Below, one piece after another: positions 9,063-16,820 of a stretch of 64,000 nt of DNA (position 1 is its first letter; every line of letters begins with the position of its first letter). A model generated the notes under the pieces. The model saw only the letters and a list, made by a program, of their open reading frames with translations, was not told the DNA's origin and did not search any database. A program made the position numbers and the translations under genes. Origin of the DNA: Micromonospora sp. NBC_01740 (lineage in GTDB: Bacteria; Actinomycetota; Actinomycetes; Mycobacteriales; Micromonosporaceae); NCBI RefSeq assembly GCF_035920365.1, contig NZ_CP109150.1:1860001-1924000 (forward strand), read 5' to 3'.

Positions 9063-10166
9063 ATGACCGGTTCGCCCGCGCAGGCGCCGCCCGCCCGGCG
9101 GGCCGGGACGCTCCCCGCGTCCCGGCCCGCCGGGCTGCGGCCCCGCTGGCTCGCCGCCGGGGTCGCCGCGGTGCTCGTCGCCCTGGTCGCCGGTGTGTCC
9201 CTCGGCCCGGTCAGCCTGCCGCCGGGCAGCGTCGCGGCCGAGCTGCTGAACCTCATCCCGGGGGTACGCCTCGACAGCGGGCTCTCCGAGCGCGAGATCG
9301 CCATCGTCACCGAGCTGCGGCTGCCCCGGGTGGTGCTCGGGCTGCTGGTCGGCGGGCTGCTGGCCCTGGCCGGCGGCTGCTACCAGGGCGTGTTCCGCAA
9401 CCCGCTGGCCGACCCGTACCTGCTCGGGGTGGCGGCCGGGGCCGGGCTCGCGGTCACGGCGGTCATCACCCTCGGCGCCGGGGTGGGCGGCGCGCTGACC
9501 GGGCTGCCGCTCACCATCCCGCTGGCCGCGTTCGTCGGCTCAATCGGCGCGGTGGCGATGACCTACCTGCTGGGCGTCTCCGGCGGGCGCGGCCGCTCCA
9601 CCGCCACGCTGATCCTCGCTGGCGTGGCCGTCTCCGCGTTCCTCTCGGCCGGGCAGACCTACCTGCTGCAACGCAACTCCGACAGCATCCAGCAGGTCTA
9701 CTCCTGGCTGCTCGGGCGGCTCGCCACCGCCGGCTGGCACGACGTGCGGCTGGTGCTGCCGTACTTCCTGCTCACCGCGTTCGTGGTGCTGCTGCACCGG
9801 CGGGAGCTCGACGTGCTCTCCGTCGGCGACGACGAGGCCACGAGCCTCGGGCTGCACCCGCAGCGGTCCCGCTACCTGCTCATCGCCGCCGCCTCGCTCG
9901 GCACCGCCGCCGCCGTCTCCGCGTCCGGCCTGATCGGCTTCGTCGGGATCATCGTGCCGCACACCGTCCGGCTGCTCGCCGGGTCGAGCTACCGGGTGAT
10001 CCTGCCGCTCTCGCTGCTCTTCGGCGGGGCCTTCCTGGCCCTGACCGACGTGGTGGCCCGTACCGCCGCCGCCCCGTCGGAGATCCCGATCGGCGTGGTC
10101 ACCGCACTGCTCGGCGGCCCGTTCTTCGTGCTGGTGCTGCGTACCTCCCGCCGGATGCTCGGGTGA
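9063..10166 (+). CDS. btuC: FecCD-family ABC permease for cobalamin (BtuC-like)
   Basis: 367 residues. After a Pro/Arg-rich cytoplasmic start there are many hydrophobic helices, about ten as expected for BtuC/FecCD permeases. Typical family stretches are LRLPRVVLGLLVGGLLALAGGCYQGVFRNPLADPYLLG near the start and GLIGFVGIIVPHTVRLL near the end. It forms the membrane channel for the lipoprotein encoded upstream. Its stop overlaps the start of the ATPase gene (GTGA), so the two are translationally coupled. Siderophore permeases are close relatives; the B12 assignment relies on the riboswitch. Confidence 0.9.
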   Translation: MTGSPAQAPPARRAGTLPASRPAGLRPRWLAAGVAAVLVALVAGVSLGPVSLPPGSVAAELLNLIPGVRLDSGLSEREIAIVTELRLPRVVLGLLVGGLLALAGGCYQGVFRNPLADPYLLGVAAGAGLAVTAVITLGAGVGGALTGLPLTIPLAAFVGSIGAVAMTYLLGVSGGRGRSTATLILAGVAVSAFLSAGQTYLLQRNSDSIQQVYSWLLGRLATAGWHDVRLVLPYFLLTAFVVLLHRRELDVLSVGDDEATSLGLHPQRSRYLLIAAASLGTAAAVSASGLIGFVGIIVPHTVRLLAGSSYRVILPLSLLFGGAFLALTDVVARTAAAPSEIPIGVVTALLGGPFFVLVLRTSRRMLG

Positions 10167-11026
10167 GCGCGCGGCGGGGGCCGGCCGCGCGGCCGGCGGA
10201 CGATGGGGCCGTGGGGGCCGCCGACGTGGCCGACGTGCCCGCCGTCGAGGTGCGCGACCTGCACGTGCGCCTGGACGGCACGCCGATCCTGGCCGGCGTC
10301 GACCTGACCGTCGCCGCCGGCGAGTGGGTCACCGTGATCGGCCCGAACGGCGCCGGGAAGTCGACCCTGCTGCGCGCCGTCGGCGGCCTGCTGCCCGCGC
10401 CGGGCGCCGTCTCCCTCTTCGGTACGCCGAGCGAGGCGCTGCGCCGCCGCGACCGCGCCCGGGTGGTCGCCACGGTCGCCCAGTCCCCGGTCGTGCCGGC
10501 CGGCATGACGGTGCTCGACTACGTGCTGCTGGGCCGCACCCCCTACATCCCGACGCTGGGCCGGGAGTCGGCCGCCGACCTGGCCGCCGTCCACGAGGTG
10601 CTCGACGGGCTGGACCTGGCCGGGTTCCACGACCGGGAGCTGGCCACCCTCTCCGGCGGCGAGCGGCAGCGGGTCTTCCTGGCCCGGGCGCTGGCCCAGG
10701 GCGCGACCCTGCTGCTGCTGGACGAGCCGACCAGCGCCCTGGACATCGGCCACCAGCAGGAGGTGCTGGAGCTGGTCGACCGGCTGCGCCGCGAGCACGG
10801 CCTGACCGTGCTCGCCACCATGCACGACCTCTCCATCGCCGGCGAGTACGCCGACCGCATGGTGCTGCTGGCCGACGGCCGGGTGGTCGCCGCCGGCACC
10901 CCCCGCGAGGTGCTCACCGAGCAACTCCTCGCCACCTGGTACCGCGCCACGGTCCGCGTCATCCCCGGCGCCCAAGGCCCCCTGGTGGTCCCCATCCGCC
11001 CCCGCCCACCGAGCTCCTCCCGTTGA
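10163..11026 (+). CDS. btuD: ABC transporter ATPase for cobalamin (BtuD-like)
   Basis: 287 residues from the overlapping GTG. Walker A is GPNGAGKST at about residue 60, the signature is LSGGERQR at about 163, Walker B is LLLLDEPTS at about 183, and the H-loop His is in ATMHDLS. The spacing fits the FecE/BtuD family that powers FecCD permeases. The N-terminus carries about 20 extra residues (ARRGPAARPADDG) before the ATPase fold, so an internal GTG start is possible, although the GTGA overlap favours the chosen one. It is the last gene of the B12 operon; a strong hairpin overlaps its stop. Confidence 0.9.
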   Translation: MSARRGPAARPADDGAVGAADVADVPAVEVRDLHVRLDGTPILAGVDLTVAAGEWVTVIGPNGAGKSTLLRAVGGLLPAPGAVSLFGTPSEALRRRDRARVVATVAQSPVVPAGMTVLDYVLLGRTPYIPTLGRESAADLAAVHEVLDGLDLAGFHDRELATLSGGERQRVFLARALAQGATLLLLDEPTSALDIGHQQEVLELVDRLRREHGLTVLATMHDLSIAGEYADRMVLLADGRVVAAGTPREVLTEQLLATWYRATVRVIPGAQGPLVVPIRPRPPSSSR

Positions 11027-11083
11027 TCATGAAGTTGTTGCCGCTCCGTTCGGCGTGTCGCCGCAACAACTTCATGATCAACG
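11021..11083. terminator. Perfect 21-bp inverted repeat between convergent genes
   Basis: The arm at 11021-11041 contains TTGATCATGAAGTTGTTG and is perfectly repeated in inverted form at 11063-11083, around a 21-base loop. It overlaps the end of the ATPase gene and faces the convergent VOC gene, so it could end both transcripts. The arms are much less GC-rich than the region, which suggests a mobile or dispersed repeat rather than an ordinary terminator. Confidence 0.6.
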
Positions 11084-11110
11084 GGGTGTGGGGGTGGGTG
11101 GGGGCGGGGG

Positions 11111-11872
11111 TCAGGGGCGGGTGAGGATGTTGAAGAGGGCGCCGTGGGGGTCGCGGAGGGCGGCGTAGCGGCCCGCCGGGGTGGTCTGGGGCGGGACGAG
11201 GATGGTGCCGCCGAGTTCGGCGGCGCGGGCGGCGGCCGCGTCGGCGTCGGTCACGGCGAAGTACACCGACCAGTACGCGGGCGTGTCCGCGGGAAATCCG
11301 TCGCCGAGCGGTGGCACCATGCCGGCCACGATCCGGGTGCCGAGCCGCCAGCCGGTGTACGTGACCGGGCCCGCCTGCTGGTCGTCCGGTTGCCAGCCGA
11401 AGACCAGCTCGTAGAAGACCTTCGCGCCCTCCGGATCGGGGGTCACCAGTTCGGTCCAGGTCAGCGCCCCCGGGACGTCGAAGACCTCGGCCCCGGGCAT
11501 CGACATCGGCTGCCAGACGCTGAACGACGCCCCGGCGGGGTCGGCGAAGACCGCCATCCGTCCCTGGTCGAAGACCTCGAACGGGGGCACCACGACCTGC
11601 CCGCCGGCCCGCTCGACCCGGCCGGCCACCAGGTCCGCGTCGTCGGTCGCCAGGTACGTCGACCAGATCGGCACCTGGTCGGGGATGGCCGGCGGACCCG
11701 CGCCCGCCACCGCCCGCCCGCCGAGCAGGAAGACCGTGTAGCCGCCCGCCTCGGGCTCCGGGTCGATCCGGCCGGTCCAACCGAACAGCTCGGGGTAGAA
11801 CCGTCGCGCCTCGGCGAGGCCCGGGGTGGCGAGGTCGACCCAGCAGGGTGTGCCCGGCGGGACGATGCTCAC
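11111..11872 (-). CDS. VOC-family protein with two glyoxalase-like domains
   Basis: About 253 residues from a GTG at 11872 (VSIVPPGTPCWVDLATPG), which has a purine-rich GAGAGGGGGG upstream. An ATG at 11911 would add 13 residues. Two tandem vicinal-oxygen-chelate domains are visible, roughly residues 8-115 and 130-250. Each opens with a W-V/T-(D/E)-L strand (CWVDLATPG; TWTELVTPD) and ends with a DPAGA/DPHGA-type strand. Such proteins act in isomerisation, dioxygenation or antibiotic binding; nothing here fixes the substrate. The gene converges on the B12 operon and lies downstream of an ABC exporter on the same strand. Confidence 0.85.
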   Translation of the reverse strand: MSIVPPGTPCWVDLATPGLAEARRFYPELFGWTGRIDPEPEAGGYTVFLLGGRAVAGAGPPAIPDQVPIWSTYLATDDADLVAGRVERAGGQVVVPPFEVFDQGRMAVFADPAGASFSVWQPMSMPGAEVFDVPGALTWTELVTPDPEGAKVFYELVFGWQPDDQQAGPVTYTGWRLGTRIVAGMVPPLGDGFPADTPAYWSVYFAVTDADAAAARAAELGGTILVPPQTTPAGRYAALRDPHGALFNILTRP

Positions 11873-11969
11873 GTCGACCCCCCTCTCGGCGGGGGACGGC
11901 CACGCCGGCACGCCCCTGCCGGAATCGTGGCACCGACCCGCCGCGCCACGTGGCGGATCGGCCGAAACG

Positions 11970-12707
11970 TCAGCTGAACCGTCGACCCTCGTCGCGCCGG
12001 TACGCCCACCCGGCCAGCAGCGCCAGCAGCACCACCCAGACCCCGAGCATGACCATCGACAGCGGGTTGACCGGGTAGTCGCCGACCGCCGCCCACATCA
12101 GCTCCACCGCGCCGCGGGTCGGCAGGAACGGCGCGACGGCCTCGACGAAGCCGGGCGCCTGGTCCGGTGCGGAGAGCAGCCCGCCCCCGAAGGCGAGCGG
12201 GAAGAAGACGACCTGCGCCACCACGATCGCCGCCTTGCTGGGCATCGAGTAGCCGATGGCGAGACCCAGCAGCGTGAACGGCACCGAGATCACCGTGACG
12301 ATCGCCAGGGCCAGCAGGAACGCCGGTGCGCTGACCCGCGCCTCGGTGAGCGCCGCCCCGATCGCCACCACCGGCACCAGGGAGAGGTAGGTGAGTGCCA
12401 GCCCGGCCAGCACCCGCCCGGCGAAGCGGGGCGCCGGCCCGGCCGGCAGGGTCCGGGTGTACGGGTTCCAGGGCTGGTCGCGGTCCTCGGCGACCCCGAC
12501 GCCGTACTGGAAGATGTTCGCGCTCATCACCGAGAAGGTGACCATGGCGGCGGTGGCGTAGGTGGCGCCGACCGGGTCCTTCCCGGCGAACGGCACCACG
12601 AAGAAGAGCATCGCGACGGCCGGGAAGAAGGCGCTGCCGACGACGGCGACCGGGATGCGGACCGTCTCCAGGAGCTGGTAGCGGGCGTGGACCAGGGCGA
12701 GGCGCAT
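11970..12707 (-). CDS. ABC-2 type exporter permease
   Basis: 245 residues with about six hydrophobic helices (IPVAVVGSAFFPAVAMLFFVV; ALTYLSLVPVVAIGAAL; FLLALAIVTVISVPFTLLGLAIGY; VVLLALLAGWAY). The shape is that of the ABC-2 permeases used for drug, antibiotic or lipid export. Its gene starts 15 bases after the stop of the matching ATPase gene, so the two form one exporter. The substrate is unknown. Confidence 0.88.
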   Translation of the reverse strand: MRLALVHARYQLLETVRIPVAVVGSAFFPAVAMLFFVVPFAGKDPVGATYATAAMVTFSVMSANIFQYGVGVAEDRDQPWNPYTRTLPAGPAPRFAGRVLAGLALTYLSLVPVVAIGAALTEARVSAPAFLLALAIVTVISVPFTLLGLAIGYSMPSKAAIVVAQVVFFPLAFGGGLLSAPDQAPGFVEAVAPFLPTRGAVELMWAAVGDYPVNPLSMVMLGVWVVLLALLAGWAYRRDEGRRFS

Positions 12708-12722
12708 GGGAGATCCGTCCCC

Positions 12723-13640
12723 TCAGGCGGTGGCCGGCGGGCCGGCCACGGCGGTCGTCGGACGGTCGGCTCCGGAGCCGGGCGCGGTGATGGCGAGGAA
12801 CGCCTCCTCCAGCGAGGTGGGGCGGACCTCCAGGTCGGCGAACGCCACTCCGGCGGTGACCAGGGCCCGCACCAGCTCGTCGGCGTCGGTGGTGAGCAGG
12901 TGCGTGCGGCCGTCGATCCGCTCGGTGCGGACGACGTCGGGCAGCGCGGGCAGCGCGTCGGCGACCAGGCTGACCCGGCGTACGCCGACGATGCCCCGGA
13001 TCGCGTCGACCGTGTCGTCGGCCAGCACCCGGCCCTGCCCGATGACCACCACCCGCCGGGCCAGCGCCTCGACCTCCTCCAGGTAGTGGCTGCTCAGCAG
13101 CACGGTGCCGCCGTCGTCGTGGAACGCCCGGATCGCCTCCCACAGGGTGTGCCGCGCCGCGACGTCCAGGCCGGTGGTCGGCTCGTCGAGCAGCACCAGC
13201 CGGGGCCGGCCGACGAAGGCGAGCGCCACCGCGAGCCGGCGGCGCTGCCCGCCGGAGAGGCCCCCGGTCTGCCGCCGGGCCAGCTCGCCCAGGCCGAAGC
13301 GGTCGAGCAACTCGCCCCGGGGGACCGGGTCGGGGTGGTGGGCGGCGACGAAGTCCACCACCTCGCCGACCCGCAGCGTGCCGGGCAGGCCCGTCTCCTG
13401 CGGGGTGACCCCGATCTGCCGCCGGCTCGCCGGGTCGCGCGGGTCGCCGCCGAACAGCTCGACCCGGCCGGTGGTGGGCCGGCGCAGCCCGACGAGCAGG
13501 TTCAGCAAGGTGCTCTTGCCGGCCCCGTTCGGGCCGAGCAGGCCGACCAGCTCGCCGGCGGAGACCTCCAGGTCGACCCGGTCGAGGGCGAGCACGTCGC
13601 CGTAGCGGCGGCTGACCGCCTCGGCGCGGGCGAGGATCAC
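12723..13640 (-). CDS. ABC exporter ATPase (drug-exporter type)
   Basis: 305 residues. Walker A GPNGAGKST is near residue 36, the Q-loop is in GVTPQETG, the signature is LSGGQRRR and Walker B is LVLLDEPTTGLD. The C-terminal 80 residues after the ATPase fold (RRVSLVADALPALPDVVRTE onwards) are the small extra domain typical of CcmA/DrrA-like exporters. It is followed by its permease gene 15 bases downstream. The likely job is export of a hydrophobic compound. No regulator gene is attached. Confidence 0.9.
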   Translation of the reverse strand: MILARAEAVSRRYGDVLALDRVDLEVSAGELVGLLGPNGAGKSTLLNLLVGLRRPTTGRVELFGGDPRDPASRRQIGVTPQETGLPGTLRVGEVVDFVAAHHPDPVPRGELLDRFGLGELARRQTGGLSGGQRRRLAVALAFVGRPRLVLLDEPTTGLDVAARHTLWEAIRAFHDDGGTVLLSSHYLEEVEALARRVVVIGQGRVLADDTVDAIRGIVGVRRVSLVADALPALPDVVRTERIDGRTHLLTTDADELVRALVTAGVAFADLEVRPTSLEEAFLAITAPGSGADRPTTAVAGPPATA

Positions 13641-13697
13641 GGGAGACTCGTCGTGGGTGTCACGGACCCTGTCTACCTTCCCTGCGCAAGTGGCCGG

Positions 13698-15944
13698 TCA
13701 GCCCAGCGGCGCGGGCAGCGGGCGGGCGTGCAGCACGGCGAGTCGGGACACCGCCCGGGTGAGCACCACGTAGAGCCGGTGCAGGCCGCGCGGTTCGGCG
13801 GCCACGATCGCCGCCGGCTCGACGACGATGACGTGGTCGTACTCCAGGCCCTTGACCAGGGTCGCGGGCACCACCGTGACGCGCGCCGCGGCGGCCGGCT
13901 CGTCGACGGTCGCGGTGTCGACGCCGGCGGCCTCCAGGGCCGCCCGCAGCCCGCCGACCGCGTCGTCGGCGGCGATCACCGCCACCGAGCCGTCGAACGC
14001 CAGCGCCGCGCGCACCTCGGCCACCGTCGCGGCGACCAGGTCGTCGACGGTACGCACGTCGAGCGCGCCGTCGCGGCGCAGCGACTCGGCCGGGGGGACG
14101 TCGACGGCGAGCGCCGGCAGCAGCCGGTTGGCGAACGCCACCACGGCGGCGGGCACCCGGAAGCCGACCGTCAGCGGCACCACGACGGCGTCCGGCTTGC
14201 CGAGGTGTCGCAGGGACTCCCGCCAGTCGGCGGCGGCCCACGGGGCGGTGCCCTGGGCCAGGTCGCCGAGGAGGGTGATGGACCCGTGCTCGCTGCGCCG
14301 GGCGATCACCCGGCACTGCATCGGGGAGAGGTCCTGCGCCTCGTCGACGACGACGTGCCCGAAGCCGCCCGGCCGCTCGATCAGCCCGGCCGCCTCGTCG
14401 ATCAGCACGGCGTCGGCCGCCGTCCACTTCGTGGCCTTCGGCGTACGCCCGAGCTTCGTGCCGGCCGGGGCAGGACTCCGCGCCGGGGCCCGCGTGGTGC
14501 CGGCCGTCAGAGCCGGGGCCTCGGCTGCCGTGGTCGGGCCGGCCGCCGGGGCCGGGGTGCCGGCCGCCGCCGTCGGGTCGGCAGCGAGGGTCGGGGCGGC
14601 GAGCCCGCACAGCCGCGCCTGCTCCTCGGCGTCGAGCAGCCCGTCCGCCGCCGCGGCGAGCCGCTGCGGGTCGCCGAGCAGGGCGTGCACCAGCCCTTCC
14701 GGGGTGAGCGCCGGCCAGACCGCGTCGAGGAAGGCGGTGACCGGGGTGGCCTTGCCCATCCGGCGCAGCCAGGCGTCGCTCGGCGACTCGGCGCGCCGCG
14801 CCTCGGCCTGCCGTTGCAGCAGCGCCACCACCCGGGCCCGGACGCGCTCGCGCCCCGTGGCGTACGGCAGCCGCTCCCGGCGGGTCTCCTGGACCACCCG
14901 GTGCAGCGGGTCCAGACCGATCCGCCAGCGGAACGAGCCGTCCGAGACCATGATCGGCTCGATCGGCTCGCCGATGTGCGCGTCGACGGCCCGGCGCAGC
15001 ACCTCGGCCATCCGGGCGTCGTGCTTGACCGCGGCCACCGCCGGGTCCTCGACGGCCCGCACCGGCACCCGGGCGACCAGGTCCTCCACGGTGGCCTGCT
15101 CGACCTCGACCTCGCCGAGCGCCGGCAGCACCGCCGCGATGTACGACAGGAAGGCCCGGTTCGGCCCCACGATCAGCACGCCGGAGCGGCGCAGCCGTTC
15201 CCGGTGCAGGTAGAGCAGGTACGCGGCCCGGTGCAGGCCGACGGCCGTCTTGCCGGTGCCCGGGGCGCCCTGCACGCAGATCGAGTCGGCGAGGTCGGCC
15301 CGGACCAGTTCGTCCTGCTCGGGCTGGATGGTGGCGACGATGTCGCGCATCGGCCCGACGCGCGGCCGTTCGATCTCGGCGGTCAGGATCCGACTGGTCG
15401 TGCCCAGTTCCTCGCCCCGGTCGAGGCGCTCGTCCTCGAAGCTGGTCAGCGCCCCGTTGCTGAAGCCGAAGCGGCGCCGTACCGCCACGCCCTGCGGGTC
15501 GCGCGCGCTCGCCCGGTAGAACGACCGGGACACCGGGGCCCGCCAGTCCAGCACCAGCGGCTCGCCCCGGTCGTCGGTGACGTGCCGCCGGCCGACGTGG
15601 TAGCGCCGCCCGGCGTGGTCCGCGTGCCACCCGTCCGGCCCGTCGCCGGGGTCGCCGGGCGGGTCGGCGGCGGGCGGGGCCCCGGTCGCCGAACCGAAGT
15701 CGAGGCGCCCGAAGAAGAGCGGCGTGGTGGGGTCGTCGGCGAGTTCGGCGACCCGGCGGGCCAGGGTGCGCCCGAGGGTCTCGGCCGCGTACGCGTCGCC
15801 GGCCACCTGGTCGCCGGTGGAGAAGAGGGCCTGGGCGCGTTCCCGCATCTGGGTCAGGGCGGCCCGGGAGGTGGCGAGGTGCTCGCGTTCGGCGGTGAGG
15901 TCGGCGTCGAGGTCGGGGTCGATTGCGGTCACGGTGGATCCCAT
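13698..15944 (-). CDS. HelR/HelD-like RNA polymerase-associated ATPase
   Basis: 748 residues. It has an N-terminal coiled-coil arm (TAEREHLATSRAALTQMRERAQAL) and a UvrD-like superfamily 1 motor with Walker A GAPGTGKT (K232) and motif II VVVDEAQDLSPMQC, ending in the family motif RLYVVLTRAVSRL. Actinobacterial HelD proteins clear stalled RNA polymerase, and some (HelR) protect it from rifamycins. A long Ala/Pro/Thr-rich insert (about residues 455-510) separates two parts of the motor and looks like a flexible linker. The gene diverges from the regulator at 16177. No rifamycin-associated element was found upstream, so a resistance role is open. Confidence 0.88.
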   Translation of the reverse strand: MGSTVTAIDPDLDADLTAEREHLATSRAALTQMRERAQALFSTGDQVAGDAYAAETLGRTLARRVAELADDPTTPLFFGRLDFGSATGAPPAADPPGDPGDGPDGWHADHAGRRYHVGRRHVTDDRGEPLVLDWRAPVSRSFYRASARDPQGVAVRRRFGFSNGALTSFEDERLDRGEELGTTSRILTAEIERPRVGPMRDIVATIQPEQDELVRADLADSICVQGAPGTGKTAVGLHRAAYLLYLHRERLRRSGVLIVGPNRAFLSYIAAVLPALGEVEVEQATVEDLVARVPVRAVEDPAVAAVKHDARMAEVLRRAVDAHIGEPIEPIMVSDGSFRWRIGLDPLHRVVQETRRERLPYATGRERVRARVVALLQRQAEARRAESPSDAWLRRMGKATPVTAFLDAVWPALTPEGLVHALLGDPQRLAAAADGLLDAEEQARLCGLAAPTLAADPTAAAGTPAPAAGPTTAAEAPALTAGTTRAPARSPAPAGTKLGRTPKATKWTAADAVLIDEAAGLIERPGGFGHVVVDEAQDLSPMQCRVIARRSEHGSITLLGDLAQGTAPWAAADWRESLRHLGKPDAVVVPLTVGFRVPAAVVAFANRLLPALAVDVPPAESLRRDGALDVRTVDDLVAATVAEVRAALAFDGSVAVIAADDAVGGLRAALEAAGVDTATVDEPAAAARVTVVPATLVKGLEYDHVIVVEPAAIVAAEPRGLHRLYVVLTRAVSRLAVLHARPLPAPLG

Positions 15945-16176
15945 CGGGTCATCTGCCGGTCGCTCGCGTGTCCGGCGGGCGGATGGGCCGGCCCCCGGCG
16001 CGGGACGTCCGATGCGGTGGTCACCTCACCCTGGCCGTCAAGCGACCTGACAGCCTACGCGCCGGGCGCGTGACGCTCCACCGGATTTCGACCGTGGCGC
16101 CGCCGCCCGCCGCTGTACCTCCGGTGCCGGTCGACCGGCGACCCGCGGTGGGCGGGCGACCAGGAATCATGGACAC

Positions 16177-16761
16177 ATGACGGAGGCGCGTCCCGAACAG
16201 CGCCGGATCACGATCAGCGACCCGCAGGTGATGCGGGCGCTGGCCCATCCGGCCCGAATCGCGATCATGGAACACCTGGGCGTGGTGGAGGGCGGCGCGA
16301 CCGCCACGGAGTGTGCGGAGGTGGCCGGGCTGTCGCCGAGCGCGACCAGCTACCACCTCCGGGCGCTGGCGAAGTCGGGCCTGGTGGAGCAGGCGCCGAG
16401 CCGGGGGGACGCGCGCGAGCGGCTGTGGCGCACGGTCGGCCGGGGCCTGATGGTCGACGCGGGACAGTCCGCCGGCCCGGAGGCGCGCGCGGCCGAGGAG
16501 GCGCTGGTGGAGGCGCACGCGGCCCGGGACATGGAGCGGACCCGGGAATGGCTGCGCCGCGCCGGCGACGAGCCCGCCGAGTGGTACGACGTCGCGCTGT
16601 TCAGCGACACGCTGCTGCTGCTCACCGCCGACGAGCTGGCGGGGCTGAACGAGGCGGTGAGCGCGTTGTTCGAGCCGTACCGGCAACGGAACCGCCAGGC
16701 GGATCCGCCGGCCGGGGCGCGCACGGTGGCGGTGCAGTACCGGGCGGTGCCGCTGGTGTAA
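16177..16761 (+). CDS. ArsR-like winged-helix transcriptional regulator
   Basis: 194 residues. The N-terminal winged helix-turn-helix is clear: DPQVMRALAHPARIAIMEHL, then TATECAEVAGLSPSATSYHLRALAKSGLVE. The C-terminal half is mainly charged helices and an ending similar to other HTH_20/ArsR-like actinobacterial regulators. No metal-binding Cys cluster is present, so metal sensing is unlikely. An MFS exporter gene starts 41 bases downstream, and the gap contains a strong inverted repeat that it may bind. It probably controls that exporter in response to a small molecule. Confidence 0.88.
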   Translation: MTEARPEQRRITISDPQVMRALAHPARIAIMEHLGVVEGGATATECAEVAGLSPSATSYHLRALAKSGLVEQAPSRGDARERLWRTVGRGLMVDAGQSAGPEARAAEEALVEAHAARDMERTREWLRRAGDEPAEWYDVALFSDTLLLLTADELAGLNEAVSALFEPYRQRNRQADPPAGARTVAVQYRAVPLV

Positions 16762-16774
16762 GGGGGTTGCTTCG

Positions 16775-16820
16775 GTCAGTTGTGAAGGATTATTTTCGAA
16801 GTATGTCCTTCGCAACTGAC
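16775..16820 (+). promoter_or_regulatory. Inverted repeat over the MFS start, candidate operator or hairpin
   Basis: GTCAGTTGTGAAGGA at 16775-16789 and TCCTTCGCAACTGAC at 16806-16820 form a 15-base inverted repeat with one mismatch and a 16-base AT-rich spacer containing TTCGAA. The right arm lies inside the first codons of the MFS gene (ATG at 16803). It could be the operator of the preceding regulator, or an RNA hairpin that limits initiation. Confidence 0.55.

Noticed and set aside
11826..16073. A 1415-residue plus-strand open frame
   Set aside because: It is a shadow of the ABC exporter and HelR-like genes on the other strand. It is Arg/Gly/Val-rich without domains, caused by high GC.
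15945..16176. Rifamycin-associated element upstream of the HelR-like gene
   Set aside because: I looked for the GC-rich 19-base palindrome described for such genes and did not see it.
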